A stretch of DNA of 64,000 nucleotides from CAZSAT01 sp964604675 (GTDB lineage Bacteria; Myxococcota_A; UBA796; CAJQPC01), in NCBI GenBank assembly GCA_964604675.1, contig CAZSAT010000014.1, forward strand, positions 20,739 through 84,738. The letters run 5' to 3'. Each line of letters opens with the position of its first letter. Position 1 is the stretch's first letter. Below the pieces are notes generated by a model. It was not told the DNA's origin, did no database searches, and saw only the letters and a list, made by a program, of their open reading frames with translations. Below are positions 48,653 to 58,023 of this stretch, one piece after another. The position numbers and the translations under genes were made by a program.

Positions 48653-51025
48653 CTACTCCTCCAGGCCCTGCCGCACGATGCGGAAGCGCTCGTTGAGCTC
48701 CTGGTTGAGCGCGGCGCGCTCCTGGAGCAGGCCCTGCTTCTCGTCGGACACCTCGACCTTGCGGAGCCAGTAGACGTCGACGATGCCGCGGTCGGCCAGC
48801 TCCACGGTCTCGCTCATGTTGCCGGCAATGGTGGTGAAGCCGGTCGCGGTGATGGACGCGGAGAGCTGATCGGCTTCGGTGAGCTGGCTGACGAGCGCTC
48901 GGCGCTCCAGCACGACTTCGCCTGTCTCGAGCGCCAGACGCGAACGGACGCTGGCGAGCTCCGAGCGTTCGGAGGAGTCGAGCCGACCGCGGTTCGACGC
49001 CACGCCCTTCTCGAGGGATTCGACGCGCGCCCAGAGCTGATCGAGGCCACCGAGCACGAGGGTCTTGTCGTCGCCGCTGACCTTGCTTCGGTACCGCTTG
49101 TAGCGCTTGCGGAGGGTGGTCAGCTCGGTGAGCACGCGGGCGGTGAGGTCGCTCTTCTCGGGGCTGGCGCCCACCTGCGCGACCGGTGCGAGCACCTGCT
49201 GCCTCGTGGCCTCGGACTGCAGGCGATTCAGGAGCGCAATGGCCTCGTCGAGGTCTCCTTCGACCTCGGAGAGCTGGCTCTTGATCTCGCCCGACTCGTA
49301 GTCGCTGAGCTTGTGCTCGCCAGTGGTGAGCTGGCCACGTAGCGACTCCGCCTGCGCCTGGAGGTCCCGCACCATCTGCTCCACCCGGAAGGCCCTCGAT
49401 TGAACCGCGCGCACCTGCTCGTCGTAGGCGGCCATGCGATCGTCTTCGGAACGCTCGTCGCTCTGCAGCTCGGCGAGCTCCATGGACAGGTCCTCACGAC
49501 GGTCCTGCAGCTCACGCAGCTCGCTGCTCACGTCGCCGGCTTCGGCGTTGTTGAGCAGCCAGGCTTCCTCGATCTCCAGGATCTCCGACATCACCAGGAA
49601 GCCGTCCGCCCGGAGCGAGTCGAGATCGACCCGCGCCTTCTGGAAGCTGCCGAGGCTGTTGGCTCCGCCGACCAGCGCGTCCTCGAGCTCGCGGATGAGC
49701 GCCTTCGCGTCGGCGATGTCCTGTTCCTGTCGCTTGAGCTCGCGGTAGACGTCGAGGCTGCGCTCGACCTCCTGTTCCGCGAGGAGCATCTCGACCGCGA
49801 AGCGAGGCAGCGGATCGCCACTGTCGCCCGTGGGCAGCTCGGAGGCGTGGAGATCGTAGTTGGAGAAGCCGCCGCCCCCCAGCTCTCCGAGGTCGGTGTC
49901 TTCCAGATCGGCCAGCGCGCGGAACCATTCCGCCGCGAGGGTCTGGCGGCTTCCCATGTCGGCGAGATCGCCGTGCACGCCCGTGTACTCGTCGATCACC
50001 CGCTCGAAGTCCGAGAGGGCCGACTCGTAGGCGATCTCCTTCATGTGGAGGTGGCCCTTCAGGAGCTTCAGGCGCGGCGCGTAGCGGTGCTCGGGGAACG
50101 CGAGCAGGAAGATCTCGACCGACTGGAGCGCCTGCTCGAAGTCGCGGTCCTTGATGAAGGTCCAACCGATCTCGTAGAGGGCGTCGGCGAAGTACGAGGA
50201 GTCGCGGCCGATGCGCTGGTAGTAGGTGGACGACTCGACGAAGTTCCCGAGCTCGTAGTGCAGCCGTCCGAGCGCCAGGTTGGCGAGGTCGACCACCTCC
50301 TGCACCTCGGAGCTCGGGATGGCGACGTCGGCGGCCATCTCGAACTCGGAGAGCGACTCGTCGTAGGAGCCTTCGACCACCAGCACCGTGCCGAGCACGT
50401 AGCGGGCCTTCGCAAAGAACAAGGAGTCCGGCCCGATCTCCAGCAGCAGCCCCTTGGCGCGCGCGAGCTCTTCCTGGCGGTAGAAGCTCTTGGCCAGCGT
50501 GTACTTCACGGCGTCGGTGGGCGCGACCCGCCCCGGAACGATGTAGGCGTTGTAGAGGGCGTAGAACTTGTCCGCGTCGCCCGTGATGCCGTAGAGCTCG
50601 AGCTGTCGACGCACGCCGTCGGCGAAGAACGGGTGGCGGGGACCTTGCTCGATCACCCGCTGGAAGGCTTCCTCGGCCAGGGCGACGTTGCCCATCTCGA
50701 AGAGGCACTCCGCCAGGTACCACTCGGCGTCGGTCTGGAGCTCGGCTGCGGTGAGCGCGCGGGACTCGACGAGGATGAAGAAGGCCTTGGCGGCCCGGCC
50801 GTAGTCGCCCACCAGGAAGCTGTAGACAGCGTTCTCGAAGCGCTCACGCGCCTCTCCGGCACCGATGAAGCCACGACGTTGTTCGATGTCCTCGGCCACG
50901 CGCGAGAGCTTGGCCTCCGCGTCGACCACCCGCCCATCCAGGCGACCGATCTTCTGCGCGTAGTCGATGTCCGCAGCCAGCGCGCTGCCCGAGGTCAGCG
51001 CGGCGGCCAGGATCAGGAAGTGCAT
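48653..51025 (-). CDS. Periplasmic TPR plus coiled-coil protein of the Agl/Glt-like locus
   Basis: 790 aa. Signal MHFLILAAALTSGSALA. The N-terminal 20-400 region holds TPR-like repeats (FENAVYSFLVGDYGRAAKAFFILVES, EWYLAECLFEMGNVALAEEAFQRVI, FVESSTYYQRIGRDSSYF). From about 440 to 690 a heptad-rich coiled coil dominates (SELRELQDRREDLSMELAELQSDERSEDD). The end is helical. Not identified beyond that; the GltC-type TPR proteins are possible relatives. It shares the same strand with the coiled-coil gene upstream and AgmU-like gene downstream, with gaps of 2-3 bases. Confidence 0.72.
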   Translation of the reverse strand: MHFLILAAALTSGSALAADIDYAQKIGRLDGRVVDAEAKLSRVAEDIEQRRGFIGAGEARERFENAVYSFLVGDYGRAAKAFFILVESRALTAAELQTDAEWYLAECLFEMGNVALAEEAFQRVIEQGPRHPFFADGVRRQLELYGITGDADKFYALYNAYIVPGRVAPTDAVKYTLAKSFYRQEELARAKGLLLEIGPDSLFFAKARYVLGTVLVVEGSYDESLSEFEMAADVAIPSSEVQEVVDLANLALGRLHYELGNFVESSTYYQRIGRDSSYFADALYEIGWTFIKDRDFEQALQSVEIFLLAFPEHRYAPRLKLLKGHLHMKEIAYESALSDFERVIDEYTGVHGDLADMGSRQTLAAEWFRALADLEDTDLGELGGGGFSNYDLHASELPTGDSGDPLPRFAVEMLLAEQEVERSLDVYRELKRQEQDIADAKALIRELEDALVGGANSLGSFQKARVDLDSLRADGFLVMSEILEIEEAWLLNNAEAGDVSSELRELQDRREDLSMELAELQSDERSEDDRMAAYDEQVRAVQSRAFRVEQMVRDLQAQAESLRGQLTTGEHKLSDYESGEIKSQLSEVEGDLDEAIALLNRLQSEATRQQVLAPVAQVGASPEKSDLTARVLTELTTLRKRYKRYRSKVSGDDKTLVLGGLDQLWARVESLEKGVASNRGRLDSSERSELASVRSRLALETGEVVLERRALVSQLTEADQLSASITATGFTTIAGNMSETVELADRGIVDVYWLRKVEVSDEKQGLLQERAALNQELNERFRIVRQGLEE

Positions 51026-51027
51026 GC

Positions 51028-51735
51028 TCAGCCTTCGTCGTCCAGGAGCCTGACGGCCTTCAGCTCGTACTCCACGTTCGGACGCTCGACGAACGAGCGG
51101 GCCACGCCCTTACGCTCGTCCAGCAAGACCCTGACGTTCGACACGTTGCCGTCCTCCGCGACGAAGGCGTAGCTCGACTGAACCTTGAAGGTGTAGCCCT
51201 CGACATAGGAGAAGACGCCGAAGCCATTGCCTCGGAGCACCAGGTTCACCGTGAGGTTGTGGTTTCCGGGAGGAATCGCACCGTCCCAGATCTTCAGCTC
51301 CTTCACCGCGTCGAGGCTGCCGTTCGGATCGGCCTTGGCGTACACGGACTGGCCGTCGAGGTAGTAGCTGACCGACTCCACGGTGTAGGTCGGGCCGAGC
51401 TCGTTGACGTGCCACAACACCGCCCGTGACCCGGTGGAGCTGCCCTGGATCACGATCTCCTTGAGCAGCTGGAGCGTGGCCTTGGAGCGGAACACGCGCT
51501 CCTTGAGGGTGTTGACCTCCTCTTCGACGGTCAGCAGGCGCCGTCCGTATTCGGCCGCCGCGTCGTCGGTGGTGTCCTCCACGGTGACGTCGAGGACTTC
51601 CTCGGTGACGCCGCCCTCGCTGGCGGGCGAGGCGCCGTCCACGTCGCCGTCGCCGTCGTCCTGGGCGAGACCAGGGACAGAGGCGAACAGGCCGAGCGAG
51701 CCGGCGAGCAGCAGGAGCCGAAGGCTACGAGTCAT
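51028..51735 (-). CDS. Secreted coiled-coil/beta-domain protein, first gene of the Agl/Glt-like operon
   Basis: 235 aa. Signal MTRSLRLLLLAGSLGLFASVPGLAQ. An acidic linker (about 27-60) is followed by a short coiled coil (about 60-90, LLTVEEEVNTLKERVFRSKATLQLLKE) and a C-terminal beta domain (about 95-235) with YTVESVSYYLDGQSVYAKADP, PPGNHNLTVNLVLRGNG and FKVQSSYAFVAEDG. The gene has GGAAGG before its ATG and the best promoter of the region 112 bases further upstream. Not recognised. It is co-directional with the TPR genes and is probably a periplasmic partner. Confidence 0.72.
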   Translation of the reverse strand: MTRSLRLLLLAGSLGLFASVPGLAQDDGDGDVDGASPASEGGVTEEVLDVTVEDTTDDAAAEYGRRLLTVEEEVNTLKERVFRSKATLQLLKEIVIQGSSTGSRAVLWHVNELGPTYTVESVSYYLDGQSVYAKADPNGSLDAVKELKIWDGAIPPGNHNLTVNLVLRGNGFGVFSYVEGYTFKVQSSYAFVAEDGNVSNVRVLLDERKGVARSFVERPNVEYELKAVRLLDDEG

Positions 51736-51846
51736 CAGGGACCTTCCGAGCGGGCGTGGAGGGGCAGGCAGATCGCGCGCGTGTGTTCTCTCTGTAGCTC
51801 AGCGCTGGCGGACACACACGGCCCCTCATGCAATCCAGGCCTGCGA

Positions 51847-51876
51847 TGTATACCGAGCCCGACCTCGACATGTCAA
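51847..51876 (-). promoter_or_regulatory. Strong promoter for the Agl/Glt-like TPR operon
   Basis: On the minus strand TTGACA (51876-51871), 18-base spacer, TATACA (51852-51847). It is the only box pair in the window with a full-consensus -35 and a TATA-type -10, and it reads toward the 51735 start with a leader of about 105 bases. Confidence 0.7.
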
Positions 51877-51894
51877 CGCGACGGCCGGCATCCA

Positions 51895-53412
51895 TCAGCG
51901 CTCTGCGACGGGCTGGGAGGGCATCTGGAGCATGGCCTCGACGAACCGATCGTGCGCCTGGCGAGCGCGCGCGATGGACGCGGGGAGATCGTTGACCAGG
52001 TAGGCGAAGGCGTAGGTGTCGCCGTCTCCACCCTCGACATAGCCGGCGAGGCAGTGCACACCGTTGAGCGTGCCGGTCTTGCCACGCATGCGGTCGACCT
52101 CGTCCTCATCCCGGAACCGGGACCAGAGCGTGCCGTCCCGACCGCCGATCGCCAGCGAGGTGCGGAACTCGTGCCCGACCACGTCGTCTTCCGCCATGTC
52201 CAACAACACGGCCGTGAGCAAGGTGGGGCGCACCGCGATCTCACGCGAGAGCCCGGAGCCGTTGACCAGGCGATGCTCGTCGCGCGGGATGCCGATGTCC
52301 TCCAGGTACGACGAGACGACCTCCAGGCCCTTCTCGGTGGTGCCCGGCGAGCCGTGCACTTCCGATCCAAGGGTCTTCAGGACCTGCTCGGCCATGAAGT
52401 TGTTGGAGTACTTGTTCATGTCCATGAGAATGGTCGAAAGTGGCGGCGACTTGAGCAAAACCACCTGACGAAGTCCCCGTTCTGGCGCCACCTTCTCCAA
52501 GAACTGGCCGCGAACCTTGACGCCGTGGGCCTTGAGCTGCGCGACGAAGGCCGCCTGGAAGTTGGCCGTCGGGTCCGGCACGGTGCGGTAGTAGCGCTGG
52601 GTCGTGGCCCCGATCGGCACCGCGCCCGACAGCTCCAGGGTCATGCTGCGGTCGCTGACCTCGCGCTCCATCCGGACCCACCGACGGCTGCCGCTGCCGG
52701 TCGTCTTGAGCTCGTTCTCGATCGTGACGATGCCGGGCGCGGGGGTCTCGAGCACCACCCGCGCCGGGTCGCCGATCTTGCTGCCCGGTCCGACGACCAC
52801 GGCGGTGGTGTTGAAGTTCAGCGACAAGGCGCCGGTCGTGGCGAAGTAGGCGGGCCCGTTGTCGATGTCCTGCTGCTTGGTCCATCCCCGGATCGGCCAG
52901 GCGTGATCCATGTAGCTGTCGTCGAAGTAGACGTTCCCCTCGACCGCGTCGATGCCTTCGAGCTTGAGGTCGTAGACCAGCTTCCAGAGCTTCTCGACGA
53001 CCAGGGTCGGGTCGCCGGTTCCCACCACGTAGAGATCCCCTTCGAGCACGCCGTCGGCGTTGACGTCGCCGTCGCGCAACACCGTGGTGGTCCACCGATG
53101 GCTCGGACCGAGGGTGCGGAGCGCCGCCGCGGCGGTGACGACCTTCATCGTGGACGCCGGGTTCATGCCGGTGTCGGCCTTCCAGGCATAGACCTCCTCG
53201 CCGGTCGACACCTTGACCACCTGCAGCGCGATCTTGGCGTCGCGGAACAGGCGATCCTCGGTCAAGGGCTCGAGCACGTCGGACAGGGGTGCAGGCGGCG
53301 CGGGCGGCGCGGCCTCCGCCGCCGAGGACTCTGCCACGGGGGGCGGGTCCTGCGCGACCAACGGGGCGGGGGCCAGGAGCAGGGCGATCGTCAAGGGACG
53401 CAAGAGGCGCAT
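51895..53412 (-). CDS. dacB: D-alanyl-D-alanine carboxypeptidase/endopeptidase (PBP4 type)
   Basis: 505 aa. Signal MRLLRPLTIALLLAPAPLVA. The Ser-protease motifs are in order: SxxK at S87-T-M-K90 in MNPASTMKVVTAAA, the SxN-type KYSNNFMAEQ and KTG in RGKTGTLNGVHCLAGY. The large inserted domain (about 130-330) is typical of S13-family (DacB) enzymes, which trim or cut crosslinks in peptidoglycan in the periplasm. A Pro/Ala linker (about 22-42) joins signal and domain. It diverges from the SppA fusion gene; the shared 249-bp gap has a direct repeat. Confidence 0.95.
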   Translation of the reverse strand: MRLLRPLTIALLLAPAPLVAQDPPPVAESSAAEAAPPAPPAPLSDVLEPLTEDRLFRDAKIALQVVKVSTGEEVYAWKADTGMNPASTMKVVTAAAALRTLGPSHRWTTTVLRDGDVNADGVLEGDLYVVGTGDPTLVVEKLWKLVYDLKLEGIDAVEGNVYFDDSYMDHAWPIRGWTKQQDIDNGPAYFATTGALSLNFNTTAVVVGPGSKIGDPARVVLETPAPGIVTIENELKTTGSGSRRWVRMEREVSDRSMTLELSGAVPIGATTQRYYRTVPDPTANFQAAFVAQLKAHGVKVRGQFLEKVAPERGLRQVVLLKSPPLSTILMDMNKYSNNFMAEQVLKTLGSEVHGSPGTTEKGLEVVSSYLEDIGIPRDEHRLVNGSGLSREIAVRPTLLTAVLLDMAEDDVVGHEFRTSLAIGGRDGTLWSRFRDEDEVDRMRGKTGTLNGVHCLAGYVEGGDGDTYAFAYLVNDLPASIARARQAHDRFVEAMLQMPSQPVAER

Positions 53413-53518
53413 GCGGGGGTCCGGCGGGGGCGAGAACGGGGGGGGGCGTGAGCGCGGAAGTCAGAGGGCCGACACGACATGGCGACGACCTCTTCCAGCA
53501 TGACCCGTTCCGGGTCCC

Positions 53519-53541
53519 TTCTCAAGGTCACTTTCTCAAGG
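53519..53541. repeat. Direct repeat TTCTCAAGG, two copies 14 bp apart
   Basis: Copies at 53519-53527 and 53533-53541 in the gap between the divergent dacB and SppA-fusion genes (53413-53661). The whole gap holds no gene. A TTGACA at 53591-53596 faces the SppA gene but no -10 is clear, so a promoter is not claimed. Confidence 0.5.
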
Positions 53542-53661
53542 ATGCCCGGAAGTTGCCTACCAGTCACTATGTCGAAGTCTAGGTGAACCCTTGACAACGT
53601 CGGGAAGCGCGGGGCGCGCGCCTCGTGAACAATGTGCCACCACGCCTGCGAGGACTGCTGG

Positions 53662-56034
53662 ATGACGCTCTGGTTGATGACCTGTACTGCCCTCGCCGGG
53701 CCCGAACGCCTCGAGCCCTCGGTCGCTAGTTTCGCGGCAGAAGACGGTGCCGGCGCCCTGTGGGTGAACCCCGCCAACCTGGGCTACGATCCAGACCTGT
53801 CCACCGGCATCTGGTACCGGCAAGGGCTGACGGAGTTCGACTCGGCGTTTGCCTGGTCGACCTCGGTCGCGGGGCTCGGCTACGGCTTGGTGTTGCGGAC
53901 CGATGCGGAGGGCAACCCCTGGTGGGGACTCGGCTCAGGTCTGTCGATCCGCCTCCCCGAGGGGCTGCGCATCGGCACGAACGTGGCCTGGAACCTCCCC
54001 TCGACCTCGTCGAACTTCGTCGCTTGGGACCTGGGAATCGGCTGGCGTCCGATGCCCTGGCTCGGACTCGGCGCGGTGGCGCGGAACGTGGGCGAGCCGA
54101 GCGATCTGGTGCAGTCCACGATGGGCGGCGGTGTGGTGCTGCGTCCCCTCGGCGAGCGGCTGGAGCTGGGCTTCGACTACGAGCAGGTGCAGGATTCGGA
54201 GCTCGACCCCGTCGAGGCGCAGGTGTTCCGCGGGTCGATCGTCGGGCGTCCGACGCCCGGGCTGGAGCTGCGTGTCAGCGGCGACAGCCACCTGCTCTTC
54301 ACCGGCGGCTTCACCGTGCGCTTCGGGACCTGGGGAGGCGGTACCTACGTCGAGGACAACGCGTCCGCGGTGACGGCCTACGTGGGCACCGAGCAGGGCG
54401 ATGAACGCCTCCTGGGCCTGGGCAAGCGGGTGCCGATCATCAGGCTCGACGGCAGCTACCCCTACCAGCCGACCTCCACCTTCTTCTCGGCGGCTGGTGA
54501 GAGCTACGTCCACCTGCTCGAGCGCCTCCAGAGCGCAGCCACGGACAAGAGCGCAAAGGCCGTCGTGCTCAAGATCGAGCGGCCCGGCTTCTCCTTCGCC
54601 CAGATCGAGGAGCTCCGCGCGGCCATCGCCGAGGTGCAGGCCGCCGACAAGACCGTCATCGCCTACGTCAACGGCGACGCGTCCAATGGCAGCTACCTGC
54701 TGGCCTCGGCGTGCGACCGGGTGGTGTTGCACCCCGCCGGCGGGCTCGACACGGTCGGGCTCTCGTCCGAGATGTTGTACTTCCGCGGCACCCTGGATCT
54801 GGTCGGGGTGGAGCCGCAGTACGCGCGCCGCTCCGAGTACAAGAGCTTCGCCGAGCAGTACACCGAACACGAGCCCTCGGATCCCGCTCGCGAGCAGACC
54901 GACGCACTCCTCGACGACCTGTTCGCGGCCTTCGTGGCGGGTGTCGCGAGATCGCGCGCCATGCCCGAAGACGACGTCCTCGAGCTGATCGACGGCGCGC
55001 CCTACTCCGCCCAGGAGGCCTTGGATCTGGGGCTGGTCGACGACCTCGCGTACCCCGAGGACCTCGAGGAACTGCTGGCGGGCGACCTGCCCAAGGGCTT
55101 CACGGCCGACGACGAGTACGGCATGGCGTCCGAGCACACCGGCTGGGCACCCGGACGCCAGCTCGCCATCATCTACGTGACGGGAGCCATCACCGGTGGC
55201 GAGTCGCAGACGCCGGGCATCTTCGGCGGCACCGCGACCTCCGGCAGCAAGACGGTCGTGCGCGCCCTGCGCCAGGCGGCCGAAGCCGAGGGTGTGAAGG
55301 CGGTCGTGCTGAGGGTCGACAGCGGCGGCGGCTCGGCCTTCGCGAGCGACGAGATCTGGCGCGCGGTCGAGGCGCTCAAGGAGACCGACAAGCCCGTCGT
55401 GGTCAGCTTCGGTGGGGTGGCCGCCAGTGGCGGCTACTACGTGGCCGCCGGCGCCGACCACATCTTCGCCGAGGCCACGACCATCACCGGCTCGATCGGC
55501 GTGATCGGAGGCACCTTCAGCCTGGGCGGCCTCTACGACAAGCTGGAGATCGGAACGGAGCTGCACACGCGCGGACGGAACGCCGGTATGTACGCCTCGA
55601 GCCGGCCGATGGACCCGGTGGAGTACGCGGCCCTGGACCGCTTGATCGGTCAGACCTACGAGCTGTTCAAGACCCGGGTCAGCGACGGCCGCGGGCTCAC
55701 GCTCGAGGAGGTCGAGGAGGTCGCGCGGGGCCGCGTCTGGTCGGGGACCCGCGCCGAGGAGGTCGGCCTCGTCGACGAGCTGGGGTCGTTCTCCGACGCC
55801 ATCGCCAAGGCGCGGGCGCTGGCCGACATCCCCGAGCGGGCGGAGGTGGACCTGGTCACCTTCCGAGGTCTCGAGACCGCTTGGGGCGATCCGGTCGTCG
55901 AGCGGGTGCAGGCCGCGTTCCGGATGGACCCGGTGATCGAGCTACCGCGGGAGCTGCAACAGCTGCAGGCGCGCTCGGCGCTTGCGGACGAGCGCGTGCT
56001 GGCGATCACACCCTGGGTGATCGAGGTCGAGTGA
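53662..56034 (+). CDS. SppA-type signal-peptide peptidase fused to an N-terminal barrel-like domain
   Basis: 790 aa from ATG 53662 with GAGGA eight bases upstream. Residues 1-250 look like an OmpP1/PorV-type beta-barrel (GALWVNPANLGYDPDLSTGIWY, LSIRLPEGLRIGTNVAWNL, LELGFDYEQV, FTVRFGTWGGG). Residues about 260-740 hold two S49 domains: the first has EYKSFAEQY with the general-base lysine K394, the second has GVAASGGYYVAAGAD with nucleophile S589, spaced 195 apart, close to the 200 of E. coli SppA. The peptidase is thus complete. The fusion probably places the protease in or near the outer membrane or periplasm. It is followed one base later by an NtrC regulator. Confidence 0.85.
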   Translation: MTLWLMTCTALAGPERLEPSVASFAAEDGAGALWVNPANLGYDPDLSTGIWYRQGLTEFDSAFAWSTSVAGLGYGLVLRTDAEGNPWWGLGSGLSIRLPEGLRIGTNVAWNLPSTSSNFVAWDLGIGWRPMPWLGLGAVARNVGEPSDLVQSTMGGGVVLRPLGERLELGFDYEQVQDSELDPVEAQVFRGSIVGRPTPGLELRVSGDSHLLFTGGFTVRFGTWGGGTYVEDNASAVTAYVGTEQGDERLLGLGKRVPIIRLDGSYPYQPTSTFFSAAGESYVHLLERLQSAATDKSAKAVVLKIERPGFSFAQIEELRAAIAEVQAADKTVIAYVNGDASNGSYLLASACDRVVLHPAGGLDTVGLSSEMLYFRGTLDLVGVEPQYARRSEYKSFAEQYTEHEPSDPAREQTDALLDDLFAAFVAGVARSRAMPEDDVLELIDGAPYSAQEALDLGLVDDLAYPEDLEELLAGDLPKGFTADDEYGMASEHTGWAPGRQLAIIYVTGAITGGESQTPGIFGGTATSGSKTVVRALRQAAEAEGVKAVVLRVDSGGGSAFASDEIWRAVEALKETDKPVVVSFGGVAASGGYYVAAGADHIFAEATTITGSIGVIGGTFSLGGLYDKLEIGTELHTRGRNAGMYASSRPMDPVEYAALDRLIGQTYELFKTRVSDGRGLTLEEVEEVARGRVWSGTRAEEVGLVDELGSFSDAIAKARALADIPERAEVDLVTFRGLETAWGDPVVERVQAAFRMDPVIELPRELQQLQARSALADERVLAITPWVIEVE

Positions 56035-56035
56035 G

Positions 56036-57421
<1,386 letters not shown>

Positions 57422-57454
57422 CGGCGGTCCCCAGAGGATCCGGCGCGTTGACAC

Positions 57455-57482
57455 CCCCCGCCGACCGATTATTTGGCGGGGG
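57455..57482. other. 8-bp hairpin overlapping a TTGACA, upstream of tRNA-Phe
   Basis: CCCCCGCC (57455-57462) and GGCGGGGG (57475-57482) are exact complements with a 12-base loop. It starts one base after TTGACA (57448-57453). It could end transcription of the regulator gene or be part of the tRNA-Phe promoter; the TATTTG at 57470 is a poor -10. Confidence 0.45.
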
Positions 57483-57608
57483 CTCTCGGTTGGAGACGCA
57501 CACGGTCGCAATGGACGCAGCAGCCCAGGCTCAAGCAGTCGCAGGCGGCCCGAAGCAGATGCAGAGAATGTTGCTGGGGTCTGAGACCCGATAGAGCAGA
57601 GGAGACCC

Positions 57609-57681
57609 GGCCAGGTAGCTCAGTTGGTAGAGCAGGGGACTGAAAATCCCCGTGTCGGCGGTTCGATTCCGTCCCTGGCCA
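57609..57681 (+). tRNA. tRNA-Phe (GAA)
   Basis: All arms fold: acceptor GGCCAGG/CCTGGCC, D-arm GCTC/GAGC, anticodon stem GGGGA/TCCCC with loop CTGAAAA (anticodon GAA at 57642-57644), variable GTGTC, T-arm GGCGG/CCGTC with TTCGATT. Discriminator A at 57681. The CCA end is not encoded (ACCT follows), so it is added later. Only one tRNA is seen in the window. Confidence 0.97.
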
Positions 57682-57699
57682 CCTCCTCGAGCCTCTGCG

Positions 57700-57993
57700 A
57701 TGCTCCTCGCCGTCCTCGTCACCTGTTCCCAGGACCCGTGCACCCAGGCGTGCGCCGTGCTGTCCCGGAACCTGAACCAATGCATCGTCAACGACGACTG
57801 GTCGTTGACCTGGCAGGACCTCGGCGCCACGTCCCGGACCGACTTCCGGGACAACTGCCAGGACGACTGGGACCGCGCGCAGGCCGAGCTCGAGACGCGG
57901 CAGTCCGACGCCGCCGACGACGCGTGCGAGGTCGTGGTCGCCGACGTGCCCCGCATGTCGTGCCAGGAGCTCAGGGCGCTCTACGTCGAGTGA
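57700..57993 (+). CDS. Small cysteine-rich putative lipoprotein
   Basis: 97 aa from ATG 57700; a longer open frame starts inside the tRNA and is rejected. MLLAVLVTC would give a very short lipobox with Cys9. Six further cysteines (DPC, QAC, NQC, DNC, DAC, MSC) make three disulfides possible. The mature part is acidic and helical. Not recognised. The glpK start lies 30 bases after its stop. Its position between tRNA-Phe and glpK gives no hint of function. Confidence 0.6.
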   Translation: MLLAVLVTCSQDPCTQACAVLSRNLNQCIVNDDWSLTWQDLGATSRTDFRDNCQDDWDRAQAELETRQSDAADDACEVVVADVPRMSCQELRALYVE

Positions 57994-58023
57994 GATAGCG
58001 GAAGCGCTCAGCCTGGAGGCCCC

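Noticed and set aside
57652..57699. Start of the small Cys-rich ORF inside tRNA-Phe
   Set aside because: The first codons would lie in the tRNA. ATG 57700 gives a signal-like start just after it.
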